A stretch of 64,000 bases of DNA from the NCBI GenBank assembly GCA_029266635.1, contig JAQSWM010000001.1:1-64000 (forward strand), read 5' to 3'. This document shows, piece after piece, positions 24,902-33,125 of this stretch. The notes under the pieces were generated by a model. That model did no database searches. It worked only from the letters and a program-made list of their open reading frames with translations, and was not told the origin of the DNA. This DNA is from Sphingobacteriaceae bacterium (GTDB taxonomy: Bacteria; Bacteroidota; Bacteroidia; Sphingobacteriales; Sphingobacteriaceae). How positions within the stretch are numbered: position 1 is the stretch's first letter; each line of letters begins with the position of its first letter. The translations under genes were made by a program, and so were the position numbers.

Positions 24902-25011
24902 CAATTATTGTATATGAAATAATTTATTGCCAGAAATGCAACTGGTTCCCCCGCCCCATTGCATAATCCGTAATGGTTAGGTTACTTTCCCGGTGGATTG
25001 GGCAGGGGTGG

Positions 25012-25329
25012 TTACAGAGCCATTGGCTCATCGCTAATTGGCTTACTGCCGTTCCTGCCTTGTTTGAACTTCTTTAGGGCATTCTTTGCGTTCAAAGCTG
25101 AAATATAGCTGAACCCTGGCTTTATGATTATTTCCTTCTTGACATCACCGAAAAGATGATAAGTTGCGTTATTGAATTTAGCCCGATCAACTTCAAGCGT
25201 TTCATTGTTGATCTGCCAAATGGAGTGTCCTTCAAAGGGGATAATCTTGCCTATTAGCTCATGTTTGACTTCTTTTTTCTTCTTAACGGATAGTTCAATA
25301 TCCTGTTTGGCGATTGGTTCAATTCTCAT
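25012..25329 (-). CDS. Hypothetical phage protein
   Basis: A 105-residue basic protein with strands around EVDRAKFNNATYHLFG and a Lys-rich start (LSVKKKKEVKHELIGK). No family recognised. Last gene before the terminase block; three-base gap from the gene upstream. Confidence 0.6.
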   Translation of the reverse strand: MRIEPIAKQDIELSVKKKKEVKHELIGKIIPFEGHSIWQINNETLEVDRAKFNNATYHLFGDVKKEIIIKPGFSYISALNAKNALKKFKQGRNGSKPISDEPMAL

Positions 25330-25332
25330 CTT

Positions 25333-25761
25333 TCATTTCTTAATCATCACTACTGTTTCCTCCCAAGTATAGCCAGCGAAGGATATGAGGGAGCGGGCGG
25401 AATCGGTAGCCGATGTCAAAACATAGCTGCCTATTTCATCTTCAAATGAGTAATCACGGTAAGTGTCAAACTCGCTATCCACCACCTTCCCCCATTCATC
25501 TTCTGATATTTCAGGGCATATGCCTAAGAGGGTGTATGAGCCGGGCGGGAGTTTAATAGCATTATCAATCCAATCCTTTTCAGGTTTATGTTTTATCAAG
25601 TAATCCTGTATTTTGTAGGGATTATCCAAATCAGGTGTTTTTATACCATTGGCGATATTGCGGGTTTTGAACAATAAATAACCCATGTTTATAATCGGAC
25701 GGATTGTTCCCTTCGGCACTCTCTCCAAGCATAGCTCGGCTGTTCCTGTGTTGATGGTCAT
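25333..25761 (-). CDS. Hypothetical phage protein
   Basis: A 142-residue protein with mixed alpha/beta composition; the segment LPPGSYTLLGICPEISEDEW is found in small phage proteins that I cannot assign to a function. It overlaps the zinc-ribbon gene upstream by 4 bp. Confidence 0.6.
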   Translation of the reverse strand: MTINTGTAELCLERVPKGTIRPIINMGYLLFKTRNIANGIKTPDLDNPYKIQDYLIKHKPEKDWIDNAIKLPPGSYTLLGICPEISEDEWGKVVDSEFDTYRDYSFEDEIGSYVLTSATDSARSLISFAGYTWEETVVMIKK

Positions 25762-25910
25762 GGCTTGCTAACTTTTATTTTATCGCCAGGTCTTTTTACG
25801 CCATCCATCGTTTCAGCGCAATCATTGCAGGTATCGCCGTGTGAATAAAATAAGCTACCGCATACGTGGCATTGTTTTACCTTAGTATTCTTCTTGGTTG
25901 GTATTTTCAT
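25758..25910 (-). CDS. 50-residue zinc-ribbon protein
   Basis: Starts MKIPTKKNTKVKQ and contains two cysteine knuckles, CHVCG and CNDC, separated by 11 residues, so it probably binds one zinc. The frame is open further upstream but the ATG at 25910 begins the basic segment typical of such proteins. A nucleic-acid-binding role is possible. Confidence 0.55.
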   Translation of the reverse strand: MKIPTKKNTKVKQCHVCGSLFYSHGDTCNDCAETMDGVKRPGDKIKVSKP

Positions 25911-25941
25911 TTTCTTCCTCTTTAACGCCCATGCTGGGCGG

Positions 25942-26109
25942 TTAGTCGTATGGATTATAGGATGACATAATAACCTCCTCTCTGTCTCGCTGCATCTTGT
26001 CATAAGCTATTTTCTCCTTAAGCTTGCGCTGGTCATCCAGGGCTTTATTTACCTTGCGTTTGTTAGCACGGCTAAATGGTGGATTGATATTCTTGGTATG
26101 TCTGCTCAT
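25942..26109 (-). CDS. 55-residue basic phage protein
   Basis: Product starts MSRHTKNINPPFSRANKRKV and continues as a charged helix. Ribosome-binding sequence GAAAGA precedes the ATG. No family recognised; it lies between two unknown phage genes with short gaps. Confidence 0.5.
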   Translation of the reverse strand: MSRHTKNINPPFSRANKRKVNKALDDQRKLKEKIAYDKMQRDREEVIMSSYNPYD

Positions 26110-26160
26110 TCTTTCTCTTTTTAATCGGTCAATTAGCCGATATTGTGATTTATAGGGGGA

Positions 26161-26427
26161 TTAGCCGATAATTATCTGAAATGCGTCTTGGGCTTGTTTA
26201 AAGTAGTTCTTATCGTAAATTACTCTTTTGCTCTGCGATTGTTCCAATATCTCCTTAGCTTCAGAGCGTAAAAGGTTAGCAGTAACATCTTCGCCTTGCC
26301 TAAACTTTTTTGCGGCTGCATCCAATAGTTTTTCAGCAGCCTCCTTTAATCCGGAAATTTTACCTAACTCGTAATTTGCTTGGATTATCAATTCAAGGTT
26401 TCGTTCTATCAGCTCCTTACTCTCCAT
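26161..26427 (-). CDS. Hypothetical helical phage protein
   Basis: An 88-residue, almost wholly helical protein (KEAAEKLLDAAAKKFRQGED) that overlaps the end of the 386-residue gene by 11 bp. No function can be assigned. Confidence 0.6.
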   Translation of the reverse strand: MESKELIERNLELIIQANYELGKISGLKEAAEKLLDAAAKKFRQGEDVTANLLRSEAKEILEQSQSKRVIYDKNYFKQAQDAFQIIIG

Positions 26428-27577
26428 GCTTTCCTCCTTTCAGGGCTTCGTGGGCTATTCTCCATATACCTTCATGTGATGGGTTTTGATTATCGCAAAC
26501 GGATTCTATATGCTTCAACGCCTCCGCCATCCTTTCCCTGATTGGGTCGGGCTGGGATTTGTATTCTTGTAACCTTAAATCCGAATATTCAATACAGGCG
26601 GCTATGTAACCATCGTAAAGAGTATCGGCTTGAAAAGCGGTCATGTTTAGCCGATTGATAAGAAACTCTTTTGCCTGCTCCACCTCTCCGGCTTCTGCCT
26701 TATCGTATTCACTATATTTCCAACCCTGATTGCAAGCGGTGCAATGGCAATAGCCTATACCTGTATCAACCAATGGTTCATGGTTGCAGGCTTCTGCCTT
26801 TGGTGGCTCAACTTGGGTTGGCTCCGATTTCACAGCATCCGGCGTGGGGTGGAGTACTTTGTTTATGATTCCTTCATTAGCCAGTAATTTTGCTTTTTCA
26901 AAACCTAATGCAATTCGGTTAGACTGATATTCAGCCGTCCATAAAGCGTCAAGCTCAAACAGTTTTTCTAACTGAGGATCGCCCTCAATCCTGTGACCAG
27001 CAAAATACTTTGCAAGCAATTGGTGCGCATCCCCCGTTGGCTCCTTCCCTGTATTTGATTGCTGCACAAACTCACAATCTGAACCAATTACATGATGCCC
27101 ATACCATGTATCGCACCAAATGCCTTGTTGCCCGTCACCGCTAACTGCGTACTTCCGAACCTCGTGAATATCACCTGTTGATTTATCTTTGACGTATAGT
27201 TTCATACTATTGTGGTTAGTGATTTCTGCTTCCGGCTGCTCCTTCAATACGATGGCGATGCGGGTTTTGCATCCAAATGGGCTGTATTCATCAAGTTCAA
27301 ACCATGCTCCCGGATGATTCTCAAACTGCTTAGCTATCCGCACCTCTTTTCCTAAAATACATTCAGTACCTTCTGGAAGGTTAGTATCGTCGGGGAGGGT
27401 AACATCGTTGGCGTACTCTTCGAAGTTCTGCCAGTGTTCATTAGTAACTCTATTAGCACCTGCTGTGTGAAAGTCTAAGAATTGCTTGTACGGGTTCACC
27501 TCCCTCCACTTCCGCTCTCCAGCAATAGTGGTTAGTTTTATGATGGTTCCTGGAGCGAAACCTGCTTGATTACTCAT
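26417..27577 (-). CDS. Hypothetical 386-residue phage protein
   Basis: No recognised family. The N-terminal half is beta-rich and Trp-rich; residues about 265-300 contain paired Cys/His (CNHEP then YCHCTACNQGW) that could bind zinc, and the C-terminal 90 residues are helical. The ATG at 27577 overlaps the stop of the 56-residue gene upstream (ATGAGTAA). It occupies the accessory block between the recombination genes and terminase. Confidence 0.6.
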   Translation of the reverse strand: MSNQAGFAPGTIIKLTTIAGERKWREVNPYKQFLDFHTAGANRVTNEHWQNFEEYANDVTLPDDTNLPEGTECILGKEVRIAKQFENHPGAWFELDEYSPFGCKTRIAIVLKEQPEAEITNHNSMKLYVKDKSTGDIHEVRKYAVSGDGQQGIWCDTWYGHHVIGSDCEFVQQSNTGKEPTGDAHQLLAKYFAGHRIEGDPQLEKLFELDALWTAEYQSNRIALGFEKAKLLANEGIINKVLHPTPDAVKSEPTQVEPPKAEACNHEPLVDTGIGYCHCTACNQGWKYSEYDKAEAGEVEQAKEFLINRLNMTAFQADTLYDGYIAACIEYSDLRLQEYKSQPDPIRERMAEALKHIESVCDNQNPSHEGIWRIAHEALKGGKHGE

Positions 27578-27740
27578 CGACGTCTTCATCCGAAAGAAGA
27601 GATATGCAGGTTAGCGATTGAAAGTTGATGCTTACGTCTGTCTTCGAAACATCTGCTACAGGACGATACCATGTGCCTAACCTTATTTCCATATCTTCAG
27701 GAAATGATATAAGGGCTTTTTGTAATTCTGCGTTTGTCAT
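27570..27740 (-). CDS. 56-residue hypothetical phage protein
   Basis: Starts MTNAELQKALISFPEDMEIR and ends in an acidic tail. The opening resembles short phage proteins of the same form (helix followed by a PxDMEI/PVxxV strand) that lack an assigned role. Its end overlaps the start of the 386-residue gene by 8 bp. Confidence 0.55.
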   Translation of the reverse strand: MTNAELQKALISFPEDMEIRLGTWYRPVADVSKTDVSINFQSLTCISLLSDEDVDE

Positions 27741-27777
27741 TTGTTTTCTCTTTACTGTTGTGGTTTAATGTCTTGGG

Positions 27778-28107
27778 CTAATCGTAAATACTTGGAATGA
27801 CTGTTATAAATCCTTCACCTTTGGGCTTGTGACCATCGGCATACGAAATGTGTGCACGAACTTCTTCTGCCCCATATTCATACACGGTCTTATAACCAAA
27901 GAATGTGCAAACCCGTTCAGCCTGAGCTTTATAGTCTTTCTTCCATTCAGGCTTGAAAAAACCAGCCTTGCATAAAGCTTTGAAGTCGAAAAACTCTTTC
28001 ATAAACCTTTCCAAAACGGCTTCATCGCTTGTATCTCGGTTTCTTATATTTTTCTCTTCAATCTGCTCTCGGTTCTTTGGCTCCATAGCCGCTTGTTCTG
28101 ATTTCAT
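27778..28107 (-). CDS. Hypothetical phage protein
   Basis: A 109-residue protein with a charged N-terminus and a cluster of aromatic residues in the middle (FFDFKALCKAGFFKPEWKKD). ATGA overlap with the gene upstream supports the start at 28107. No family recognised. Confidence 0.6.
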   Translation of the reverse strand: MKSEQAAMEPKNREQIEEKNIRNRDTSDEAVLERFMKEFFDFKALCKAGFFKPEWKKDYKAQAERVCTFFGYKTVYEYGAEEVRAHISYADGHKPKGEGFITVIPSIYD

Positions 28108-28334
28108 AACAGTTTGCTTAGATCGGTGTCAATAATGGATTGCTGAATCATGCCGTGGATAGTAAAACTTCCATCTGCTTCTTCGGCTGCTACTATCAAG
28201 GCTTGTTTGGCGAATAATTCACAGACCTCATCAAAGTAAGATGCCTGACCGAACTCGTTTAAGTGTTCCCATTTAAGATTATGATGTTTTTTAGCCACCT
28301 TATCCTTGCATTGCTGTAGCGTTAGTGCGTTCAT
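28104..28334 (-). CDS. Hypothetical phage protein
   Basis: A 76-residue helical protein (MNALTLQQCKDKVAKKHHNL). Six-base gap from the gene upstream, 4 bp overlap with the one downstream. No function assigned. Confidence 0.6.
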   Translation of the reverse strand: MNALTLQQCKDKVAKKHHNLKWEHLNEFGQASYFDEVCELFAKQALIVAAEEADGSFTIHGMIQQSIIDTDLSKLL

Positions 28335-28340
28335 GGTTTA

Positions 28341-28547
28341 TTATTTTATATGGTCGATAGCCGCTTTAACGGCAGTCCAGAACTGTTTATAACCTGCATA
28401 CTGATGGGGTGAATAGAAAAGGATGCTGTCTATTGCCAGCATTTCATCGCAGAGCATATGAGCGCACTCTTTGCAAACTCTTTCCGACAGGCCGGTAATT
28501 GACTTAAACTTCTCTATCAGCTCTCTTGCTTTCTCTGATGGGGTCAT
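28341..28547 (-). CDS. Hypothetical phage protein
   Basis: A 68-residue protein with three cysteines in its first half (VCKECAHMLC), which might bind metal. It overlaps the end of the 114-residue conserved protein gene by 44 bp, unusually long for this operon but both frames look protein-like. Confidence 0.55.
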   Translation of the reverse strand: MTPSEKARELIEKFKSITGLSERVCKECAHMLCDEMLAIDSILFYSPHQYAGYKQFWTAVKAAIDHIK

Positions 28548-28848
28548 GGTTAATCTTATCGTAAGTCAGTTCAAAAATATCAGGCTTGCAAGGGTAGAAC
28601 TCGCCCTTAACCCCCTTGATGATAAAGTCCCCAATGTCTGCTACTTGCATTTCTCCGTGGCTTTCAAGTGTTTTAAAGAACATGCCCTGCTTTCTAACTA
28701 TATCCACATAGTCATCCCACTTATTGTGTTCAATTTGGGTGGATAGTTTTGGCTGATCCTCTCCGTGGATAAATTTGTAAACTTCAAAGATGTTATCGGA
28801 TTGCAGTTGCATTGCTTCAATCTCTACTGGTTTTTTTCTGTACTTCAT
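28504..28848 (-). CDS. Widely conserved phage protein (MKYRKKPVEIEA family)
   Basis: A 114-residue protein with the hallmark start MKYRKKPVEIEAMQL and the segment GDFIIKGVKGEFYPCKPDIF. This family is very common in phages of many hosts; its function is not known to me. The fold looks like a small beta protein. Confidence 0.75.
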   Translation of the reverse strand: MKYRKKPVEIEAMQLQSDNIFEVYKFIHGEDQPKLSTQIEHNKWDDYVDIVRKQGMFFKTLESHGEMQVADIGDFIIKGVKGEFYPCKPDIFELTYDKINHDPIRESKRADREV

Positions 28849-28886
28849 TTTTCTTCTTTTCTTTTACCCTCCGCTAAAAGGAGGAG

Positions 28887-29075
28887 TTAACGCCTTTCCT
28901 TTTGCTCTCTTGCTTGTATTTCTTTAATCGCAAGCCAAAGGTTTTCTAAAGCCTCTGTGCCAAGTGGGTATAAATTACCCTGCCCCTTTTTCAAGCCTTC
29001 AAGGTAAATCGCAAGTTTACAGAGAAGATCTGAATTAGCTTTTGGCTGTTCTGCTTGCTTTGGTATTTGGTCCAT
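28887..29075 (-). CDS. Hypothetical phage protein
   Basis: A 62-residue helical protein, start MDQIPKQAEQPKAN, one-base overlap with the gene upstream and ribosome-binding site within its end. No family recognised. Confidence 0.55.
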   Translation of the reverse strand: MDQIPKQAEQPKANSDLLCKLAIYLEGLKKGQGNLYPLGTEALENLWLAIKEIQAREQKERR

Positions 29076-29323
29076 TATGCTGAATATTTTAAGTTAAAAT
29101 CTCTTTGATGCAAAGCAATGTAAGTGCGCTCTGCTATTGCGCCGATAATCTCTTTGCTTAATCCGCTCATCTTTTCGTAGAATGATTGAAACGCTTTGTT
29201 GTAAGCTGGCAACAGGCTACCGTCATTAATCATTGAGATTGTTTTGTCGGCTCCGTTTGTCATCATTGACCATTCTACGGCTAAGTCTAAAGTTGATTTT
29301 TCGGAGGTGGTTAAGTTTTTCAT
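29075..29323 (-). CDS. First gene of the accessory transcript, hypothetical
   Basis: An 82-residue protein starting MKNLTTSEKSTLDLAVEWSM at 29323; eighteen more codons are open upstream but run through the promoter. No family recognised. As the first gene after a well-formed promoter with two operator-like repeats, it begins the middle transcript that continues toward the terminase genes. Confidence 0.6.
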   Translation of the reverse strand: MKNLTTSEKSTLDLAVEWSMMTNGADKTISMINDGSLLPAYNKAFQSFYEKMSGLSKEIIGAIAERTYIALHQRDFNLKYSA

Positions 29324-29334
29324 TGTGCTATCTG

Positions 29335-29377
29335 ATTTGATATTCAAAGATACAATATTTGATATTAATAATACCAA
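29335..29377 (-). promoter_or_regulatory. Promoter with two direct-repeat operators
   Basis: On the minus strand TATCTTTG (29345-29352) matches the -7 consensus, with TTG at 29375-29377, 22 bases upstream. The 10 bp sequence ATTTGATATT occurs at 29335-29344 and 29357-29366, exactly 22 bp apart and flanking the -7 element. Spacing of two helical turns fits a dimeric or tetrameric repressor on one DNA face; the ribbon-helix-helix gene next door is the obvious candidate. Confidence 0.6.
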
Positions 29378-29423
29378 TAAATATTAATTATTATTTTTTA
29401 TCTTATTTATTTACCTTTGCCCT

Positions 29424-29594
29424 ATGCCTGATAAACCGAATAGAGGTCGTCCTATTAAAGCATCCAAAACCAAACAGATGAATGTTCGGGTTGAGATTGC
29501 CAAACTGGAAAGCGATAAGATGAAAGAGCGAACTAAATACATGTCGTTTAGTCAATACGTGAATAGCCTTATTGATAAAGATTTCGAAGGCTAA
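29424..29594 (+). CDS. Ribbon-helix-helix (Arc-type) regulator
   Basis: A 56-residue protein transcribed away from the accessory operon. A basic N-terminal arm (MPDKPNRGRPIKASKTKQ) precedes the beta strand MNVRVEI and two helices ending SFSQYVNSLIDKDF, the standard ribbon-helix-helix layout. TACCTTTG (29412-29419) is a -7 match ending four bases before the ATG, so the message may lack a leader. It probably binds the direct repeats at 29335-29366 and controls the divergent promoter. Confidence 0.7.
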   Translation: MPDKPNRGRPIKASKTKQMNVRVEIAKLESDKMKERTKYMSFSQYVNSLIDKDFEG

Positions 29595-29622
29595 CCCCTC
29601 CCACTATACGCCAGCATCCCGG

Positions 29623-30063
29623 CTACTCGCTTAAATCAGATTTAGCTAAGTGGTAAAGGTGTATCGCATCAGCCTCGTTATCGTTACTCCCCGTGTAACC
29701 GTATTTAAGCCCCGCTGCTTCAATCATTTTATCTTTGTTAGCATTGCCCTTGCCTGTGGCATATTTCTTTATCTCAGCGGCTGAATATGCCCTGTAATTG
29801 ATTCCCTGCTCTTCGCAGAATGTTTCGATTATGGCAACCATCTTTGAGGCGTGTATGATTGAGTTCTTATGGAACCCAGCAACACGCTCGTAAACGATTA
29901 CTGAAATATCTTCCAGTTTGCACACTTCGGCAAGCTTTGCCCTGAAGCGGAGCATCTTCATTCCACTGCTTTCGTCTTTACGGGTTGTGAAATCCCAACA
30001 GCCGTATGCGTTTTGGGTACACCATCCGCAGTTTGAGGCTTGATCAATTGATAATATTTTCAT
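29623..30063 (-). CDS. RuvC-like Holliday junction resolvase
   Basis: A 146-residue RNase H-fold nuclease. Catalytic acids are visible: Asp7 (MKILSIDQAS), Glu59 (IVYERVAGF) and the acidic cluster SNDNEADAIHLYH near residues 128-137. This matches compact phage RuvC/RusA-replacement enzymes that resolve branched DNA before packaging. Ten-base gap from the gene upstream. Confidence 0.8.
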   Translation of the reverse strand: MKILSIDQASNCGWCTQNAYGCWDFTTRKDESSGMKMLRFRAKLAEVCKLEDISVIVYERVAGFHKNSIIHASKMVAIIETFCEEQGINYRAYSAAEIKKYATGKGNANKDKMIEAAGLKYGYTGSNDNEADAIHLYHLAKSDLSE

Positions 30064-30073
30064 ATTTCCTTCT

Positions 30074-31000
30074 TCAATTTACTGTTTTTATAGCTGATTT
30101 GCAAGGGGTTAGCTCACTAAAGTTTGCCCGATAATTCAAATATTCGCTAATATCCATTCGCTTAATTCCAACTTTTGAAATTGCTTCGTTCATTAACCTA
30201 TCAGCTTGTTCGGGACGATTCTTCTGATTAAGCAAATAGTCTTCTTCAATCCGGGCTAATATCGCCTCTCGTTCTTTTTCGGTTAGTTCAACAGATATTG
30301 AAATTGTCCTTTTCCCACCTTCAGATCCTTGTTTCTCCCATATCTCGTCAAAGTCATACATCCAATCCTGAATTTGTTTTTGCTGTTCAGTTTGGGTTAA
30401 GATTTTTGGAGCGGTTAAATCGGTTTTCTTGTTCTTTAGGTCGTTTAGAAGCTCTTTCATTTTTTCTGGCATTTCCACCGGCTCAGAAATCTGATCAAGC
30501 TCCATATCAATCAATCGTTTTTCCTTTGCCCGTGCTGCTTCAAACTCTGCATTACGTTCTTCGATGTACTTTTCAAACCAATCGAAAATCACGTTCCCAT
30601 CAATTCGGTCATAAACTTGCCCGTAGTATCCGAGCTTTGCCCGTTTGAAGCACAGCACGAAATCATCAATCTTGTACTGCCCGTAAGCTTCAATCATCAG
30701 TTCCACCGTGCTTGCTACCTGTGCGCCGTTCATCATCTTGCCGATGTTGAAGAAGCTTATTAGGTCGGTTATAACTTTAACCAATAGGGCTTTTGCAACC
30801 GTTTCTCCCCTAACAGTCTGCATTTTCCCGTCAACCTTGCGTTCGATACTCGTGCTGCAAACTCGCAATATCGAAGGGCTTTGACTGATGACAATGTCGG
30901 CAACCGTTTTAGGCTTGATAGCCTGCAAGTATTCGGTCGGCTGCTGCATCAAGGTCATCAACTGATTGCTGCCTTTCTTCTCGATTTGTTGATTTTCCAT
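30074..31000 (-). CDS. Conserved phage replication-region protein
   Basis: A 308-residue protein with a helical N-terminal half and long charged helices toward the end (ARAKEKRLIDMELDQISEPV). It resembles a family of Bacteroidota phage proteins found beside DnaD-like replication genes (DUF6633 type, from memory). It starts 91 bp inside the end of the upstream gene; a later in-frame Met would shorten the overlap. A role in DNA replication is inferred from context. Confidence 0.6.
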   Translation of the reverse strand: MENQQIEKKGSNQLMTLMQQPTEYLQAIKPKTVADIVISQSPSILRVCSTSIERKVDGKMQTVRGETVAKALLVKVITDLISFFNIGKMMNGAQVASTVELMIEAYGQYKIDDFVLCFKRAKLGYYGQVYDRIDGNVIFDWFEKYIEERNAEFEAARAKEKRLIDMELDQISEPVEMPEKMKELLNDLKNKKTDLTAPKILTQTEQQKQIQDWMYDFDEIWEKQGSEGGKRTISISVELTEKEREAILARIEEDYLLNQKNRPEQADRLMNEAISKVGIKRMDISEYLNYRANFSELTPCKSAIKTVN

Positions 31001-31763
31001 TTTGTTTCTGATGTTCAATTAATTTTTGGCTCCAGTTCTCTCTATCCCATCCATCGCTGATGAAGGTTTCCAGGCTTTGCGTAGCTGCTCCGCTCATTTT
31101 TTTGTACGGCCAGTAAGATTTGTATTGCTCTGTGAAGTACTCCAACCGCCCCGAAGCTTTTAGAACTCGAAGGAACTCCGCAATTTTTATGAGCTTGTTG
31201 AAATTTTTTGTTTCTGTGAAGTTGAAATCGTGCAAAATTTTTAAAGACAAATCAGAAATATTTTTTTCTTCTAAGTCATCCTCAAAAAAAGCAAGCCCTT
31301 TCTCTTGTTCTATTGTTATTGGTTCTATTGTTATATTGTTATATTGTTTATTTATACTATCAATGCTTTGTACCGTGCTTTCACTTTGGTTTGTAGTGTG
31401 CTTTGTACCGTGCTTTATCAGTGCTTTGTCAAGTGATTTATCACGTGGTTTGTCATTTTTTGACAGTGCAACTATGTTTGAGCTGTACTGATTTTGGCTC
31501 TTTTGTACCATGATAATAAAGCCCCATTCGATAAGATCCGTAAGCGTGTTTATGTAGGTGTTATAGGAGCTGATGCCAATGGCAGACTTAGCCATTTCAG
31601 TAGGCAACCCGAAGCTTTTAACCCATCCCATACGGTTCCAATGTTCAATGCAGAAGAAGTATAGAGCGGTGTGATTTGGCTTCACTCTGCCTTGATTTTC
31701 AAATGCAAAGTCAAACCATGCCCGGCTTAGATCGTAGCCTGTTATATTATCAGTTTTAGCCAT
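30909..31763 (-). CDS. DnaD/replication-initiation-like protein
   Basis: A 284-residue protein starting MAKTDNITGYDLSRAW. Residues 10-100 look like a winged helix with the phage-replication pattern HTALYFFCIEHWNRMGW; a low-complexity linker (Asn, Ser, Thr) and a C-terminal domain with the segment YWPYKKMSGAATQSLETF follow. This layout fits phage helicase loaders or initiators. The ATG overlaps the stop of the 48-residue gene upstream. Confidence 0.65.
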   Translation of the reverse strand: MAKTDNITGYDLSRAWFDFAFENQGRVKPNHTALYFFCIEHWNRMGWVKSFGLPTEMAKSAIGISSYNTYINTLTDLIEWGFIIMVQKSQNQYSSNIVALSKNDKPRDKSLDKALIKHGTKHTTNQSESTVQSIDSINKQYNNITIEPITIEQEKGLAFFEDDLEEKNISDLSLKILHDFNFTETKNFNKLIKIAEFLRVLKASGRLEYFTEQYKSYWPYKKMSGAATQSLETFISDGWDRENWSQKLIEHQKQNGKSTNREERQQSVDDLDAAADRILAGYQA

Positions 31764-31902
31764 TTTTCTTTTTATATACCGGGTATAAATACCCATCGTA
31801 AACTGTTAAAAACTCATCTTTCAGGTAAGGATATTTGGCAATTAATACCAGGTTCCTTTGCCTGATGTATTCCGCTATCTTAGGCGGGTGCTGGTATTTC
31901 AA
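31756..31902 (-). CDS. 48-residue phage protein with TTG start
   Basis: Starts four bases after the upstream stop at a TTG with AAGG before it, and overlaps the start of the initiator-like gene. The product begins MKYQHPPKIAEYIRQRNLVL and is rich in Tyr. No family recognised. The non-standard start lowers confidence. Confidence 0.45.
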   Translation of the reverse strand: MKYQHPPKIAEYIRQRNLVLIAKYPYLKDEFLTVYDGYLYPVYKKKNG

Positions 31903-31905
31903 ACC

Positions 31906-32299
31906 TTAAGCAGCATCTTTATATCTGAGATGCTTATTTCTTCTCCTATACCTGGCTTCGTTCTTCTGATCGATTGTAGAAATCTGCCTAAACCTGCCCC
32001 GACATGCATCTGCGGATCTTCCAAGTCTTTTTCCTAATTGACTATTCATGTACCATCCATAATTACCCATCAAGTAAGCCGTGTCTGCTTCTGACCAATG
32101 GGATTGAGGAATTCTCTTTGGCTTTGGAATAATAACTTTAACCGGATTCTTTTCATAAGCCTTATCTTCATATAGCCATTCGCCGCTTCCTATAGCTTCC
32201 AAATCATTAATCCTGCTCTGCGCTATATCGGCTACTGAAGTGCCGGGATACAGGTTTATTAAGTTATTCCAATGCTGTTATTTCCTCAGTGATGCTCAT
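31906..32299 (-). CDS. Myb/SANT-like protein, frame break near start
   Basis: The 98-residue downstream frame (31906-32202, first usable start TTG) contains a SANT-like helix-turn-helix, HWSEADTAYLMGNYGWYMNS then LGKRLGRSADACRGRFRQI. Convincing coding sequence continues upstream in the same frame (HWNNLINLYPGTSVADIAQS) to about 32277 without a start codon. The ATG at 32299 overlaps the previous stop (ATGA) but in another frame, and reads only MSITEEITALE before a stop. A single-base indel between about 32266 and 32280, or a +1 shift, would join them. Confidence 0.5.
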
Positions 32300-32457
32300 A
32301 TCAATTCCTCCACCTTTACCGAAAACCGTTTACCGTCTTTCCCTTCCACGATAACCGCCCGGTGATAGGTTTCAATTACTGTTACCTTATCGCCTTTCTT
32401 GCCGTATAGCAATCCCTTTTTCATGGTGCTGTATTTATCGGTGAGAAGGGTTTTCAT
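32296..32457 (-). CDS. 53-residue phage protein (SH3-like)
   Basis: Starts MKTLLTDKYSTMKKGLLYGK and continues with GDKVTVIETYHRAVIVEGKD, the strand pattern of a small SH3-like barrel. ATGA overlap with the upstream methyltransferase. No function assigned. Confidence 0.55.
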   Translation of the reverse strand: MKTLLTDKYSTMKKGLLYGKKGDKVTVIETYHRAVIVEGKDGKRFSVKVEELI

Positions 32458-33125
32458 GCTGCTACCTCTTTTAAATTGCCCCACTGAGAAGCCATAGCTT
32501 TTGCGATACCAGGAAAAGTTTTTGATCTAAGTTTCTTTATTTCATCGGTTCCATAAGCCATCTTTTTACCGTCTGCTCCTACTGGATCGCACATCCATTT
32601 AGGCATTTTCTTGCCAGTGGGCGTTATATAGAACTCCCCCTTGCCTACGTGGGTAACGTCGGTATCAAATAGGTTTGGAGCTGAATTATGGTAAAGCGCC
32701 GGCAGATTCTTAAGCCACAAGCATGTTGTTTTCTGCGCTTCATCCCCAAAGAAATAAGGCTGTATAATCTGATCGGGTTTTCTGTAAAACGTGCTCATAA
32801 TCCCCATCGGGTTTTCAATAGCTATCCTTTCAATTGGAGCATTTACCATCGCCATAAAAAAATCAATACCTTCCTGTTGCCTACCGTCTTTTCGCTTCTG
32901 CTCGAAGTGTTTCGCCCCGCTTACTGCTAAGTGGGTACACGGCGGGAAAGCAATCATCATATCCCAATACCCCCCCCCAATTACTTTAATCACATCGTCT
33001 TGTATATGCCATTCAGGATGACCGCCTGAGCATTCCTGTATATCACAGCTAAATGCCTCATGCCCCAACTTGCGGAACTCGATGCAAACCGCCTGGCTTT
33101 CCTCGCATGCAACTAAAACTTTCAT
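32454..33125 (-). CDS. DNA cytosine methyltransferase-like phage protein
   Basis: A 223-residue protein opening MKVLVACEESQAVCIEFRKL, a start shared by a family of phage proteins related to C5-cytosine methyltransferases. The segment IAFPPCTHLAVSGAKHF holds the catalytic Pro-Cys pair, and ENPMGIMS follows as in the family. It is shorter than full methyltransferases and lacks an obvious target-recognition domain, so it may be a compact enzyme or a divergent relative. It probably modifies phage or host DNA against restriction. Confidence 0.7.
   Translation of the reverse strand: MKVLVACEESQAVCIEFRKLGHEAFSCDIQECSGGHPEWHIQDDVIKVIGGGYWDMMIAFPPCTHLAVSGAKHFEQKRKDGRQQEGIDFFMAMVNAPIERIAIENPMGIMSTFYRKPDQIIQPYFFGDEAQKTTCLWLKNLPALYHNSAPNLFDTDVTHVGKGEFYITPTGKKMPKWMCDPVGADGKKMAYGTDEIKKLRSKTFPGIAKAMASQWGNLKEVAA

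Noticed and set aside
24940-25011. cos or pac site next to the terminase genes
   Set aside because: C-rich and G-rich tracts are partly complementary but no repeat structure or sequence recognised as a packaging site.
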